DNA from: Leptospira ognonensis
GTDB taxonomy: Bacteria > Spirochaetota > Leptospiria > Leptospirales > Leptospiraceae
Direction of reading: 5' to 3'
Assembly: GCF_004770745.1 (NCBI RefSeq)
Contig: NZ_RQGD01000014.1
Span: 186,001 to 250,000, forward strand
Length of the DNA: 64,000 nucleotides
Shown: positions 9,838-19,132 of the stretch, one piece after another
Numbering within the stretch: the first letter of the stretch is position 1
Layout: the number at the start of each line of letters is the position of its first letter
Made by a program: the position numbers and the translations under genes
Notes under the pieces: generated by a model
Seen by the model: only the letters and a program-made list of their open reading frames with translations
Told to the model about the DNA's origin: nothing
Databases searched by the model: none

Positions 9838-11580
9838 GACACTCTGAATCCTATACCGACAGGCAAGCGCAATCGCTGTGCAATCGATGAGATATTCACT
9901 GCACTCACTTTTCCATCTAATTAAAATCGCCTGGTCCTCAATTTTTACCAATGCCTTCTCGTATAACAAGGCGGTTAGTGTTCTTGCCGTGATGACCATC
10001 AAATTTTCGGCCACTCTTTCTTTGCAAAGTTCTTCTCCCAGTTCGCGGAAAGAGACCAAAGCATTTTCAAAAATTTCGGTTAGTTCAAGAAGTCTAGACG
10101 AAGGTTTTGGGATTGTTTGCAACAGCTCTTCTATATACTTTCGAAACAATCCTTCCGAGGACATACCAGCAAGAATGCCTCCTGTAGCAATGCGTACATG
10201 GATTTGGCTTGTCCCTTCATAGATTGTATTGATTCTAGAATCCCGGAACATCCGAGCCACATCATAATCTTCTGTATATCCGGCTCCACCATGGATCTGT
10301 ACAGCAAGACTCGCACAGACATTTGCTTCTTCAGAACAATAATACTTTGCAATTGATGTTAGCAGTGCTGCGAGATTTGATCCTTTTTGGATGCGCTCTT
10401 CCTTCCGAATTGCTCTTTCCACAAGGCCAGCTTTTTCCAATCGGATTTGGTGGTGTTGGTAGGAATCGATCACCCTTGCCGTTTCTAGAGTTAAAAGTCG
10501 CATAGCGTTTGTTTCTCTTTTGATTTTCCCGAGCATCTCGGCTACTGCTGGGATCTCAGCGATAGGTTTTCCAAATTGGACCCGCTCGTTTGCGTACTTT
10601 TGGCATTCAAAATATGCTCCGGCAGCTCCTCCTGGTCCTCCGGCCGCACTGCCAAGACGCATAAAATTAGTCATACCTAACGTATACTTGGTGAGACCCT
10701 GCCCTTCTTCCCCCAAAATTTCCCCTAGGCTCTCTTCATACACAACTTCGCAGGTAGGCGAGGAGTGAATGCCCATTTTCGTTTCTATCCCTGCAATTTT
10801 GACATCAGAACTTTTTACAAGAAATACGGAAAGCCCGCGAGCGCCCCCATTTTGTTTTCCTGTTCTAGCAAGTGTTAGAAGAAGAGCAGGATGATCACCA
10901 AGACCGCAACCTTGCGAAATAAACCTTTTGGTTCCGTTTAGTACATACTTTCCATCTTCTCTTTTAGTCGCGGTGGTTCGCACGTTGTTTAAGTCTGAGC
11001 CGTAATCTGGCTCCGTGAGCGCCATGGCAAACAAGGATTCACCTGAAGAAGCTTTTGCGGCAAATGTTTCAATTTGCTCATTCGTTCCATAACGCGCAAT
11101 GATTTGGGCTAAGTTGAGTAAGGTGATGGTCATACAAAAGGATACATCGGCCCTTGCCATGATCATTGTAAAAAAGGCCCACATGGTTGCAGGCATGGCA
11201 AGCCCGCCTGCCTCCCTAGAAATCGAATAAGGCATAAGTCCGGTATTTCGAAATTCCTCATAGATTCGGAGGAGTTCTGGCGGGAATACCACCTTACCAT
11301 CTTGAAATAAAAGTCCCTGTTTATCGATGGTGCCAGAAATCTGTGATACCTTGGTTCCAAAAAATGCTCCCATGGACTCGAGGCTTGCACGGTAAAGATC
11401 AATCGCTTCTTTCGTATTTGCCGGAGCCATCTGGTACCGAGAATCGCCAGTCTTCTGATACAACGCGTGATCGGCAAAGTTCTCACCTTCGCAATCCCTT
11501 ACGACTGTTTCCCAGTCGACCATGATTTCAAAAATAAGCTGGAGATCGGGATCTTCTGTGAAATAATTATTTGATAGCAT
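9829..11580 (-). CDS. acyl-CoA dehydrogenase family protein
   Basis: A 583-aa FAD enzyme of fatty acid beta-oxidation. It has an N-terminal helical domain, a middle FAD-binding beta domain with ALTEPDYGSD and TKRFISQG, and a C-terminal helical domain with QIHGGAGYTEDYDVARMFRD and INTIYEGTSQIH. It is longer than the usual 380 aa because of N- and C-terminal extensions typical of the larger AcdA/FadE-like branch. The ATG at 11580 is chosen because GAGG precedes it by 7 bases; a TTG at 11592 is also open. It overlaps the upstream dienoyl-CoA reductase gene by 14 bases, indicating a two-gene beta-oxidation operon. Confidence 0.93.
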   Translation of the reverse strand: MLSNNYFTEDPDLQLIFEIMVDWETVVRDCEGENFADHALYQKTGDSRYQMAPANTKEAIDLYRASLESMGAFFGTKVSQISGTIDKQGLLFQDGKVVFPPELLRIYEEFRNTGLMPYSISREAGGLAMPATMWAFFTMIMARADVSFCMTITLLNLAQIIARYGTNEQIETFAAKASSGESLFAMALTEPDYGSDLNNVRTTATKREDGKYVLNGTKRFISQGCGLGDHPALLLTLARTGKQNGGARGLSVFLVKSSDVKIAGIETKMGIHSSPTCEVVYEESLGEILGEEGQGLTKYTLGMTNFMRLGSAAGGPGGAAGAYFECQKYANERVQFGKPIAEIPAVAEMLGKIKRETNAMRLLTLETARVIDSYQHHQIRLEKAGLVERAIRKEERIQKGSNLAALLTSIAKYYCSEEANVCASLAVQIHGGAGYTEDYDVARMFRDSRINTIYEGTSQIHVRIATGGILAGMSSEGLFRKYIEELLQTIPKPSSRLLELTEIFENALVSFRELGEELCKERVAENLMVITARTLTALLYEKALVKIEDQAILIRWKSECSEYLIDCTAIALACRYRIQSVLA

Positions 11581-13561
11581 GAGCTGCCTCAAGTCCTTCT
11601 AAAAATGCCCGTTTGGCGTCCACACCGGAAGCATCTTTTGCTCCACCGATCAACACCACTTTTGAGGGATGCTGTTTAGCATACTCAGTGGCTAGTGTAT
11701 TTTCTTTTTCCTGACCTACACAAAGTAAAATCGAATCGCAAGGGTATAAAAAGGAATCCCCATTCTTAAACTGAACAAGCAATCCCTCTTTTGTGATTTC
11801 TTTATAATCAAGTCCTGTGAAAAATTGCACTCCAGATGAATCTAACTCTTGTTTGAGTGCCCAAAAGGTGGTTGGCCCAAGTCCCGCACCATGTTTTCCT
11901 GATCTTCGAAAGACGGCGACTTCCCTTTGGGCTTGGTGCTTTTGGATGCCAACATTCACAAAGGATTTGATATTGTATTTTTCATCATAAGAAGAAAATG
12001 TAGGGTCATGATCTTCTGTTAGCTTATGTGCCACATCCACGCCAATCCCGCCACCACCAATCACTGCCACTTTTTTCCCTGGGATAAATTTCCCAGAAAG
12101 GTAGTCGACGTAAGTACCTATCGGAAGTTGATCCATACCAGGGATTTGAAACTTTCGCGGTGTCACTCCTGTGGCAAAGATCACTTGGTCTGCGTTTAAG
12201 GACTCGAGTAGCTTACTTGTGCCTTCGGTATGTAAGAGTATCTCTACGCCCAGTGCTGGCAGTTCATTCTCAAAATAGCGAATGGTTTCTTTAAATTCTG
12301 ATTTACCAGGGATTTCAGCGGCAATTTGAAACTGGCCTCCAAGAGAACTTGATTTTTCCAGGAGTGTCACTCTGTGCCCAAGTTTGGCACAAGCTCTCGC
12401 CGCTTCAAGACCACCAGGTCCCGAACCAACGACAACCACCTTCCTTTTGGCAACTGGCTTAGAATAAATGTATTTTTCTTCATTTAGCGCCTCTGGATTC
12501 ACAATGCAAGAAACCGCTTTTTCCTGAAAGGCATGGTCAAGACATGCTTGGTTGCAGGCAATACAAGTATTGATTCGTTTCTCGGAACCTGTTTCAATTT
12601 TACGAATGATATCTGGATCGGCAAGAAAGGGACGCGCCATTGAGATAATATCCGCTAACTGGTGATCGAAAATGTGCTGCATCGTTTTCGGATCATTCAC
12701 TCTGTTAGAAGCTATGATGGGAATTCCCGTTACTTTTTCTTTGATTTGTCCGGCAATCCTAGCCCAAGCACCTCTCGGAACAAGCTGACTGATTGTGGGT
12801 ATTCGGGATTCGTGCCAACCAATGCCAATATTCAAAGCAGATGCGCCAACATTTTTAAGTTTGGTGGCAAGTTCACAAACTTCCTCGAAGGTGGGACATC
12901 CTGGAATGAGATCAATACCCGACATACGAAATACAATGGGAAAACCATCCGGTAGGTTTTTTTTGACCTCTTTTACAACCTCGATTGATAGGTTCATTCG
13001 TCTTTCAGAGTCACCTCCGAAAAAATCATCCCGTTTGTTGGTAACTCCCGAAAAAAATTGGTTTAAAAGATAACCTTCACTACCCATAATTTCGACGGCA
13101 CCAAAGCCACAGTCCTTAGCGATTTTTGCCGCAATTCCAAAGTCCTTAATTGTCTCCCAACATTCTTCTTCCGTGAGTTCTTTGGGAATGTAGCGGTTGA
13201 TAGGTGCTCTTATCGCTGATGGAGCCACGCAAGATCTGTCAGCCGCATACCTTCCTGCATGAAATAATTGGGCACACATGGTTCCCTTGCCCTTGGTGAG
13301 GGAATTCATATCTTTTAATTCGTGTGCATGTTCAGGATTTTGGATGTTAAAAAAATGTTTTGAACCTCGGCCGACTTCATTGACGCTAATCCCACCAGTA
13401 ACAATAAAACTAACACCGCCCTCAAACCGCCTGTTGTAAAAGGAAGCAAGTCTATAAGCGACTCCTGTTTTGCCTTCGAAACCGAGGTGCATGGAACCCA
13501 TGATAAAAGGGTTCTTTAGTGTCAAATTGCCAATTTTAGGTGTAGAAGAATGTGGATTCAT
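11567..13561 (-). CDS. FadH-like NADH:flavin oxidoreductase (2,4-dienoyl-CoA reductase type)
   Basis: A 664-aa protein of FadH layout. An Old Yellow Enzyme TIM barrel binding FMN (about 1-330) is followed by a 4Fe-4S cysteine cluster (CIACNQAC with a fourth Cys in SCIVNP, about 333-355). The FAD and NAD(P) Rossmann modules carry GSGPGG (about 380) and GGGGIG (about 505). E. coli FadH removes double bonds of unsaturated acyl-CoAs, and coexpression with an acyl-CoA dehydrogenase supports that role here. The ATG has AAAGGA upstream. It is divergent from a TetR gene, with two palindromic operators in its promoter region. Confidence 0.9.
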   Translation of the reverse strand: MNPHSSTPKIGNLTLKNPFIMGSMHLGFEGKTGVAYRLASFYNRRFEGGVSFIVTGGISVNEVGRGSKHFFNIQNPEHAHELKDMNSLTKGKGTMCAQLFHAGRYAADRSCVAPSAIRAPINRYIPKELTEEECWETIKDFGIAAKIAKDCGFGAVEIMGSEGYLLNQFFSGVTNKRDDFFGGDSERRMNLSIEVVKEVKKNLPDGFPIVFRMSGIDLIPGCPTFEEVCELATKLKNVGASALNIGIGWHESRIPTISQLVPRGAWARIAGQIKEKVTGIPIIASNRVNDPKTMQHIFDHQLADIISMARPFLADPDIIRKIETGSEKRINTCIACNQACLDHAFQEKAVSCIVNPEALNEEKYIYSKPVAKRKVVVVGSGPGGLEAARACAKLGHRVTLLEKSSSLGGQFQIAAEIPGKSEFKETIRYFENELPALGVEILLHTEGTSKLLESLNADQVIFATGVTPRKFQIPGMDQLPIGTYVDYLSGKFIPGKKVAVIGGGGIGVDVAHKLTEDHDPTFSSYDEKYNIKSFVNVGIQKHQAQREVAVFRRSGKHGAGLGPTTFWALKQELDSSGVQFFTGLDYKEITKEGLLVQFKNGDSFLYPCDSILLCVGQEKENTLATEYAKQHPSKVVLIGGAKDASGVDAKRAFLEGLEAAHAIK

Positions 13562-13577
13562 ATCGGTTCCTTTTTAA

Positions 13578-13592
13578 TTTACCAGTGGTAAT
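13578..13592. promoter_or_regulatory. TetR operator, copy 1 (fadH side)
   Basis: A palindrome TTTACC-N3-GGTAAT lies 17 bases before the FadH-like start. Its centre is at 13585, exactly 42 bp from the centre of the second copy. Position between divergent genes makes it the likely binding site of the adjacent TetR protein. Confidence 0.7.
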
Positions 13593-13619
13593 ATATGCGG
13601 AACCTTTGTCTACCCATAA

Positions 13620-13634
13620 TTTACCGCTGGTAAA
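13620..13634. promoter_or_regulatory. TetR operator, copy 2
   Basis: A perfect-arm palindrome TTTACC-N3-GGTAAA with its centre at 13627. Together with copy 1 it gives two sites on the same helical face, four turns apart, between the FadH-like and TetR genes. It lies inside the longest open frame of the TetR gene, which argues for the downstream start used here. Confidence 0.7.
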
Positions 13635-13677
13635 ATATGGATTGCGGAAATTGTTTGTTTCTGTATTTTACGCTAAC

Positions 13678-14331
13678 GTGACGGAAAAGAAAAAACCGAG
13701 TCAGAAAAAACACCTAGGTGTGGGAAGGCCTTTAAAAAAAGAGGGAGTCACAGTCAGAGAGGATCTCATCTTTGCTGGTGCTGAGCTTCTAAAATCAAAG
13801 TCTTTGGAAGAGATATCCCTTCGCTCTGTCGCAAGGAAGGCGGGAGTGAGCCATGTGGCTATGTACCATCATTTTGCGAATAAAAATGCACTTTTTGCTG
13901 CGATTGCTGAATTCGGGTTTCAAAGGTATTTTATATCCTACCAAGAGGAGCTACAAAAAACGGATAATGATTTCATTGGCAGGTTTCGAGCTTTGGGTAT
14001 AAACTATGTTCAATTCATACTCAGCAACCAACAGTTTGCGCGCATCATGTTTGGTGGCGTTGGTCTAAACCTAAGCCAGTACCCATCTCTCGCTTCGGTA
14101 TCCAGGAGAACCTATCGTCAGTTACGTGAGATGATCCAGATGGGACAAAGGCTCGGATATCTAAAACAAGGAAAGGCAAAAGAAAAAACCTTGGCCTCCT
14201 GGGCCATGATCCACGGAATCGCAATGTTATTTTTGGAGGGTAGAATGAAGATCAAAAAGAATCAAAAAGAGATGGAAGACCTGATCCAATCGGTCACAGA
14301 ATATGCGTATTTAGGAATGAAAGCAGAATAA
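13678..14331 (+). CDS. TetR/AcrR family regulator, likely repressor of the beta-oxidation operon
   Basis: A 217-aa regulator with a lysine-rich N-terminal tail, then a TetR helix-turn-helix (SLRSVARKAGVSHVAMYHHF) and a helical ligand-binding domain of the WHG-like type. The frame is open from 13552, but that would place both operators inside the gene and add residues with no homology-like character. A GTG at 13678 just before the tail is preferred, and a TTG at 13651 is possible. By position it should repress itself and the divergent FadH-like/acyl-CoA dehydrogenase operon, probably responding to an acyl-CoA or fatty acid. That is inference from gene content. Confidence 0.88.
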   Translation: MTEKKKPSQKKHLGVGRPLKKEGVTVREDLIFAGAELLKSKSLEEISLRSVARKAGVSHVAMYHHFANKNALFAAIAEFGFQRYFISYQEELQKTDNDFIGRFRALGINYVQFILSNQQFARIMFGGVGLNLSQYPSLASVSRRTYRQLREMIQMGQRLGYLKQGKAKEKTLASWAMIHGIAMLFLEGRMKIKKNQKEMEDLIQSVTEYAYLGMKAE

Positions 14332-14382
14332 GGCATAGACAATGGACCATCCAACTTGAAAATATGATGGAGCGATAATTTT

Positions 14383-16146
14383 ATGACCTCTCCAGAATTC
14401 GGCCGCGATAAATTTCGAAGTTTACTTCACATCTCCGCAGTACTCAATGCAAATCTCGAATTGCACCAACTGCTTCCGCTCATCATGCTATATTCAAAAG
14501 ACCTTTTAGAAGCAGAAGCATGCTCCTTATTTCTTCTCGATGAGGAAGAACAGTATTTATACTGCGAAGTTGCTCTGGGTGATAAAGGGGAAATTATCCA
14601 GCAATATGCGAAATTAGATTTAGGGGAAGGGATCGTAGGAATCGTTGCGAGGGACAAGTTACCGATCGCTCTCGATGATGCTTATTCGGATCCCAGATTC
14701 AATTCAGAAATCGATAAGAAAACAGGATTTCAAACAAAATCATTAATCTGTGTACCTTTATTTGTTGAAGATAAGTTGATAGGAACCCTAGAAGTCATCA
14801 ACAAAACTGAAGATCGAGTTTTCGGTCCAAATGATCTTGAATTTTTGACCTCGTTGTCGGAAGTCGCAGCAACTGCGATACAGAATGCGACGATCAAAGA
14901 AAGTTTACGAAAACGGATTTTAGAATTATCACTCTTATATGAATTTGAACAGCTTTCGGTATCGGAAAAAAGTTTGCCAGAACTCGGCAAATGGATGTTA
15001 AATCGTGTGCTCGAATACCTTGAAGCTACCTCGGGCACCATTTATCTCGCTGATAATACAGAAAGTATACTAAGTGTACTTGCGGCGAAAGGGATTCCCG
15101 AAGACGCCTTCGATCAGATTCGCGTTCCGTTTGGCCAAGGAATCGCTGGCTGGGTAGCGAGTGAAAAGGAACGTCTTTTCATACAAAATCTGGAACTAGA
15201 TGCCAGGTACAATAAACTGGCTCACTATACATTTGAATCCAAATCACTGATCTCGGCACCTTTAATCTATCAAGATGAGTTGTTAGGTGTAATCAGCATC
15301 AATAATAAGATTTCTGGTTATGCTTTCAATCATTATGATATGGATCTACTTTCAAAGATTGCAGGAAGATTGGCCTTAACCATTAAGAATGCACAGCTCT
15401 TCCACCAAGTGGTTGATAAGGAGCGTGAGCTTTCACGGGCAAAGAAGATGATGGTTCGGATTATGCCGAGCCGCTTACCTGAAAATCCGGAATTGTCTTT
15501 TGGTGTTTCGCATTTACCAGTCGAACAAGTCGGTGGTGATTTTTATGATGTAACAGAAGTTGGTGAAAACTTATATGCCACTTTAATCGCCGATATCTCG
15601 GGACACGGATTGTCGGCGGCAGTGCTTGCGGCAATGACGCATATGGTGCTTAAAAATATTGAACCGGAACTCAAACTCAGCCCCTCAAAGTTTCTGACCA
15701 CACTCAACCATATGTTGTATGGAAAACTCGCAGGCAATTTTTTGACTGCTTTTTATGGAATTATAGATCTATCAAAGAACACCATCCTTTGTGGAAATGC
15801 TGGCCACCATCCTCCTTTAAAAATAAATGCCATAACAAAAACCTTTGATCCCGTTGCGCTCAAAGGTAAAATATTAGGGCTTATCCCAGATCTATTCTAT
15901 GAAGAAAAAGAATTTTCATTTCATAAGGGGGATAGACTCGTACTTTACACGGATGGACTATCGGAGCACAGCAGCGTGGATCGAAGGAAAAAATATGATG
16001 AACACTTACTTGAGTCTGATGTTCTGAGTTCAGTTTCTCTTGATACGCAAACAGCGACAAACTTTTTGGTTCAATCTGCACGGAATCATACCAAAACAGA
16101 AATTTTTGAAGATGATGTGACTTTGCTTTTAATCGATAGAAAATAA
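14383..16146 (+). CDS. GAF-GAF-SpoIIE (PP2C-type) serine phosphatase, second copy
   Basis: A 587-aa protein with the same plan as the gene at 6327: GAF (about 20-165), GAF (about 190-345) and a SpoIIE phosphatase (about 365-587). The motifs GGDFYDV, IADISGHG, YTDGLSE and the terminal EDDVT are intact, so it should be catalytically competent. It is cytosolic. A GGAG precedes the ATG by 12 bases. It stands 51 bases after the TetR gene and 53 bases before a channel gene, so it could be in either transcript. The partner protein and sensed ligand are unknown. Confidence 0.9.
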   Translation: MTSPEFGRDKFRSLLHISAVLNANLELHQLLPLIMLYSKDLLEAEACSLFLLDEEEQYLYCEVALGDKGEIIQQYAKLDLGEGIVGIVARDKLPIALDDAYSDPRFNSEIDKKTGFQTKSLICVPLFVEDKLIGTLEVINKTEDRVFGPNDLEFLTSLSEVAATAIQNATIKESLRKRILELSLLYEFEQLSVSEKSLPELGKWMLNRVLEYLEATSGTIYLADNTESILSVLAAKGIPEDAFDQIRVPFGQGIAGWVASEKERLFIQNLELDARYNKLAHYTFESKSLISAPLIYQDELLGVISINNKISGYAFNHYDMDLLSKIAGRLALTIKNAQLFHQVVDKERELSRAKKMMVRIMPSRLPENPELSFGVSHLPVEQVGGDFYDVTEVGENLYATLIADISGHGLSAAVLAAMTHMVLKNIEPELKLSPSKFLTTLNHMLYGKLAGNFLTAFYGIIDLSKNTILCGNAGHHPPLKINAITKTFDPVALKGKILGLIPDLFYEEKEFSFHKGDRLVLYTDGLSEHSSVDRRKKYDEHLLESDVLSSVSLDTQTATNFLVQSARNHTKTEIFEDDVTLLLIDRK

Positions 16147-16199
16147 AGTAGCAATTTTTTTGAAATTTATTATAAATCAATTATGGATGTAATCAGCTA

Positions 16200-18170
16200 A
16201 TGTATCAGAAACGAAAAATTTCTCTCAAACAACGCATACGTTATGCGGTAGATAATTTTATGGCACGAGGTGGATTTTCTATTTTCCTTGCCTTGCTCAG
16301 TCTATTTGCTGCGGCTTTTCTTTTTATGTCTATATTGCGATACGGTGCTAGCGTATTTTTCCCAGAAGAAACAGTCCAAGGAACAACTGATCAACTTTGG
16401 CGTGTCTTCTTACAAATCTCAGATGCGGGTGCTGTTGCCGAAGATGGCGATTCGAGCATAATAAATAAAGTAATCGGCATCTTAACTGTGTTTGCTGGTC
16501 TTGTTTTGTTTTCAAGTTTAGTTGCGTTCATTACAAGTCAATTTGAACAGCGCATCGAAGCTTTGAGAAAAGGCAAAAGTACGGTCATTGAATCAAATCA
16601 TACATTGATATTAGGATTTAGAGAGCGTATCGTAGAAATCGCTCGAGAGCTAATCATAGCCAATGAATCGGAAAGAGATGCAGCTATTGTCGTCCTTGCG
16701 GAAGAAGACAAAGAAACTATGGATGATTTTTTCAGCGAGCATTTGGAAGAAAGAAAAACGACACGCATCATCACGCGCTGTGGTAATACCTCGAGTGTTG
16801 AAGCACTGAGAAAGATGGGAGTCGATTCTGCGAAAACCATCGTCATTCTCAATGCAGCATCTTCGTCCTCCACTTCTTCAGAAAAATCGATCGCGGATGC
16901 TCGCGTTTTAAAAACAATCATGGCAGTTGTTGCTGCCGCAAGTAAAGATGGACATCCACTTCCACCCATAGTTGCCGAATTGCACAGTGCCAGAAAGCGA
17001 CGACTTGCGGAAAGTGTCGAACCTGGTCGTATCACAACAATGGACGAGGATGGTATTCTTTCCAAGTTACTCGTGCAAACATCACGCACTTCTGGATTGT
17101 CCATTGTGTATTCCAATCTTGTCGGATTCGAAGGCAACGAAATATATTTTTTCCAACCAAAAGGTGGATGGGAAAATTTGACATTCCGCGATGTGCAGTT
17201 TCGTTTTAACGGCTGTGTTCCCTTTGGATTTAGAAAGAAAAATGGAAAGATCCTTTTGAATCCAGATGGTAGCTATCTACCTGAACCGACAGACCATGCC
17301 ATCATTTTGGCCGAAGATGATTCCTCGATTCAGTTTTTTCCCTCACAGGTTAGCCAACCTCAGGATTTCCCGCTGCCAAAAAAGAAGATTCAGGTAGGTA
17401 AGGAGAGACATTTAATCGCCGGTTGGAATGTGAAAAGTCCTCTCATCATCTCCGAATATGCAAAGTACATTAGCCCAGGTTCTGAGATTGATATCATAGT
17501 TCATGAGCCTGAAGAGACCATCGTTACAACTTTCAAATCGATCCAAAAGCAACATAACTCTCACAAGTTGAGACTTATCGTGGCAGATATTCATTCCCCT
17601 GAGATCCTTAAGAAAATTGCTCCGCATAAGTATAATAATGTGATTTTACTCGCGGGGGAAGGCGCGACAGCAGAAGAAATCGATGCAGAATCAATATCGA
17701 TACTCATGCAGTTACGCCAATTCTTTAGGAGCGAAGAAAAATCTACGGGAAATCCAGTTGAGGCAAAAATCATCACAGAAGTAATGGATTCGGAAAATAT
17801 TGAACTAGTCTTACAAACTGGTGTTAAAGACTTTTTGATTTCAAATCAATTTGTGTCTAAAATATTTGCTCAAGTTTCCCAGGAACCTCAAGTTATGCGG
17901 GTTTACGATCATCTGTTTTCACCTGAAGGTTCTGAAATTTATTTAAAAAAAGCAGATGTATATTTTCCTTTATCACCTGCAGAAGTTAGTTTTTCGGATT
18001 GCGTTCATGCTGCACAGAAAAGAGGCGAAGTATGTTTTGGTATCAGACTGGCCTCAGAAGAAAGAGAGCAAGAGAAGAACTATGGAGTTTATTTGATACC
18101 GAAACACGATCAAAAGTTTTCTTTGACAAGCAATGATGAATTGATCGTTCTTTCGGATGACGAACGTTAG
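16200..18170 (+). CDS. CASTOR/POLLUX-type ion channel with two RCK-like domains
   Basis: A 656-aa inner-membrane protein. Two membrane segments (about 25-48 and 85-108) flank a pore-helix segment, LWRVFLQISDAGA, where plant CASTOR/POLLUX have an ADAG/ADSG filter in place of the potassium-channel TVGYG. Two large cytoplasmic Rossmann/RCK-like halves follow. The first starts at HTLILGFRERIVEIARELI (about 133) and the second near 400 (RHLIAGWNVKSPLII). The plant homologues are nuclear cation channels gated by calcium; the role of bacterial forms is not established. It is a single gene with a bidirectional terminator immediately downstream. Confidence 0.82.
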   Translation: MYQKRKISLKQRIRYAVDNFMARGGFSIFLALLSLFAAAFLFMSILRYGASVFFPEETVQGTTDQLWRVFLQISDAGAVAEDGDSSIINKVIGILTVFAGLVLFSSLVAFITSQFEQRIEALRKGKSTVIESNHTLILGFRERIVEIARELIIANESERDAAIVVLAEEDKETMDDFFSEHLEERKTTRIITRCGNTSSVEALRKMGVDSAKTIVILNAASSSSTSSEKSIADARVLKTIMAVVAAASKDGHPLPPIVAELHSARKRRLAESVEPGRITTMDEDGILSKLLVQTSRTSGLSIVYSNLVGFEGNEIYFFQPKGGWENLTFRDVQFRFNGCVPFGFRKKNGKILLNPDGSYLPEPTDHAIILAEDDSSIQFFPSQVSQPQDFPLPKKKIQVGKERHLIAGWNVKSPLIISEYAKYISPGSEIDIIVHEPEETIVTTFKSIQKQHNSHKLRLIVADIHSPEILKKIAPHKYNNVILLAGEGATAEEIDAESISILMQLRQFFRSEEKSTGNPVEAKIITEVMDSENIELVLQTGVKDFLISNQFVSKIFAQVSQEPQVMRVYDHLFSPEGSEIYLKKADVYFPLSPAEVSFSDCVHAAQKRGEVCFGIRLASEEREQEKNYGVYLIPKHDQKFSLTSNDELIVLSDDER

Positions 18171-18184
18171 TAAATTGTCTGGCT

Positions 18185-18216
18185 CACTTGGGCATTGTTT
18201 GATGTTTGCCCAAGTG
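18185..18216. terminator. bidirectional intrinsic terminator
   Basis: A perfect 10-bp stem (18185-18194 with 18207-18216, CACTTGGGCA arms) with a 12-base loop lies between the convergent channel and DUF4349 genes. On the + strand it is followed by an AT-rich run with T-tracts. Confidence 0.75.
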
Positions 18217-18226
18217 CCTATAAATT

Positions 18227-19099
18227 TTATCCTTCTTTTGATACAATCCTTCTCAGTTTCTCAAAAACGATGAATGCATAATGAATGCCGACGATGAAAC
18301 ATAAAAATCCAAAGGTGATTAGAAAGTAATATTTAATCGACCATTCGAGTGCCACGCGAATCCGATGGAGGAGGCTAATGGCAACAGAAGGTTTATTTTC
18401 AAACAAAGTCAAAACTACTGTGCAAAATTCATTTTCAGAATCAAATTCACCTAAACTGATACCAAACTTCTGAATTTCATCTTCTATTTCTAGAATACGA
18501 TTTTCTAGACTGATAAATTCATCAATGCGTCCACCTTTCCCTTTGAGACTGATGAGTGAATCGCGTATTTTAAGGAGCGATTCCTTTTTTGCCTGCAAGT
18601 CTTTATACTCATTCGTTTTATCTTTTTTATCAATCGTAAGTAAAACGGTTGTTCCAATTTTTTTAAATTCTTCAACCATGGAGTCGAATTTGTCTGGTGG
18701 GACACCTATTGCGAGTTTAATGACGCGAGATTGGTTTTCTTTGAGGCCAGAATTATTTTCATATTGAATGATGGAACCACTTGCATTTACAAAATCTCTG
18801 ACTTTCTTTTCATCAGAAGAAATATCCGTCGATTTCGTTTCGACGGTTGCAATCTTTTCATATTTCTGATCAACGCTTCGTGGAGTGGTGCCTGTTGTAG
18901 ATTCGTATTTGATTTTTTTGGAAGCAATATTTTGTTTGAGTGGTAGTATCTCTCTAGGAGCCGAACTTTGAAGGAAGGTATTTGATTCGGTTTCCACAAG
19001 CGAAGATTTAGAGTAGTAGCCATAAGAAATTCTAAATCCAAATAAGATTAAAAAAATTCCAACGGAAGATATAGTCGCAAAAAATAATTTCTGATTCAT
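18227..19099 (-). CDS. DUF4349-domain membrane protein
   Basis: A 290-aa envelope protein. It has an N-terminal hydrophobic segment (about 6-27), an extracytoplasmic DUF4349 region with a conserved core (about 85-150), a long charged coiled coil (about 150-215, repeated Lys/Glu/Leu), and a C-terminal membrane segment (about 250-275) ending in a basic tail. DUF4349 proteins have no assigned reaction and are thought to act as small-ligand-sensing or scaffold membrane proteins. It is followed by the FMN reductase gene upstream on the same strand (33-base gap), which may share its transcript. Confidence 0.8.
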   Translation of the reverse strand: MNQKLFFATISSVGIFLILFGFRISYGYYSKSSLVETESNTFLQSSAPREILPLKQNIASKKIKYESTTGTTPRSVDQKYEKIATVETKSTDISSDEKKVRDFVNASGSIIQYENNSGLKENQSRVIKLAIGVPPDKFDSMVEEFKKIGTTVLLTIDKKDKTNEYKDLQAKKESLLKIRDSLISLKGKGGRIDEFISLENRILEIEDEIQKFGISLGEFDSENEFCTVVLTLFENKPSVAISLLHRIRVALEWSIKYYFLITFGFLCFIVGIHYAFIVFEKLRRIVSKEG

Positions 19100-19132
19100 A
19101 AAACCCTTACTTCTAAATGATTGTATATGCTT

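Noticed and set aside
13552..13677. N-terminal extension of the first TetR protein
   Set aside because: It covers both operators and the divergent promoter and adds no TetR-like residues.
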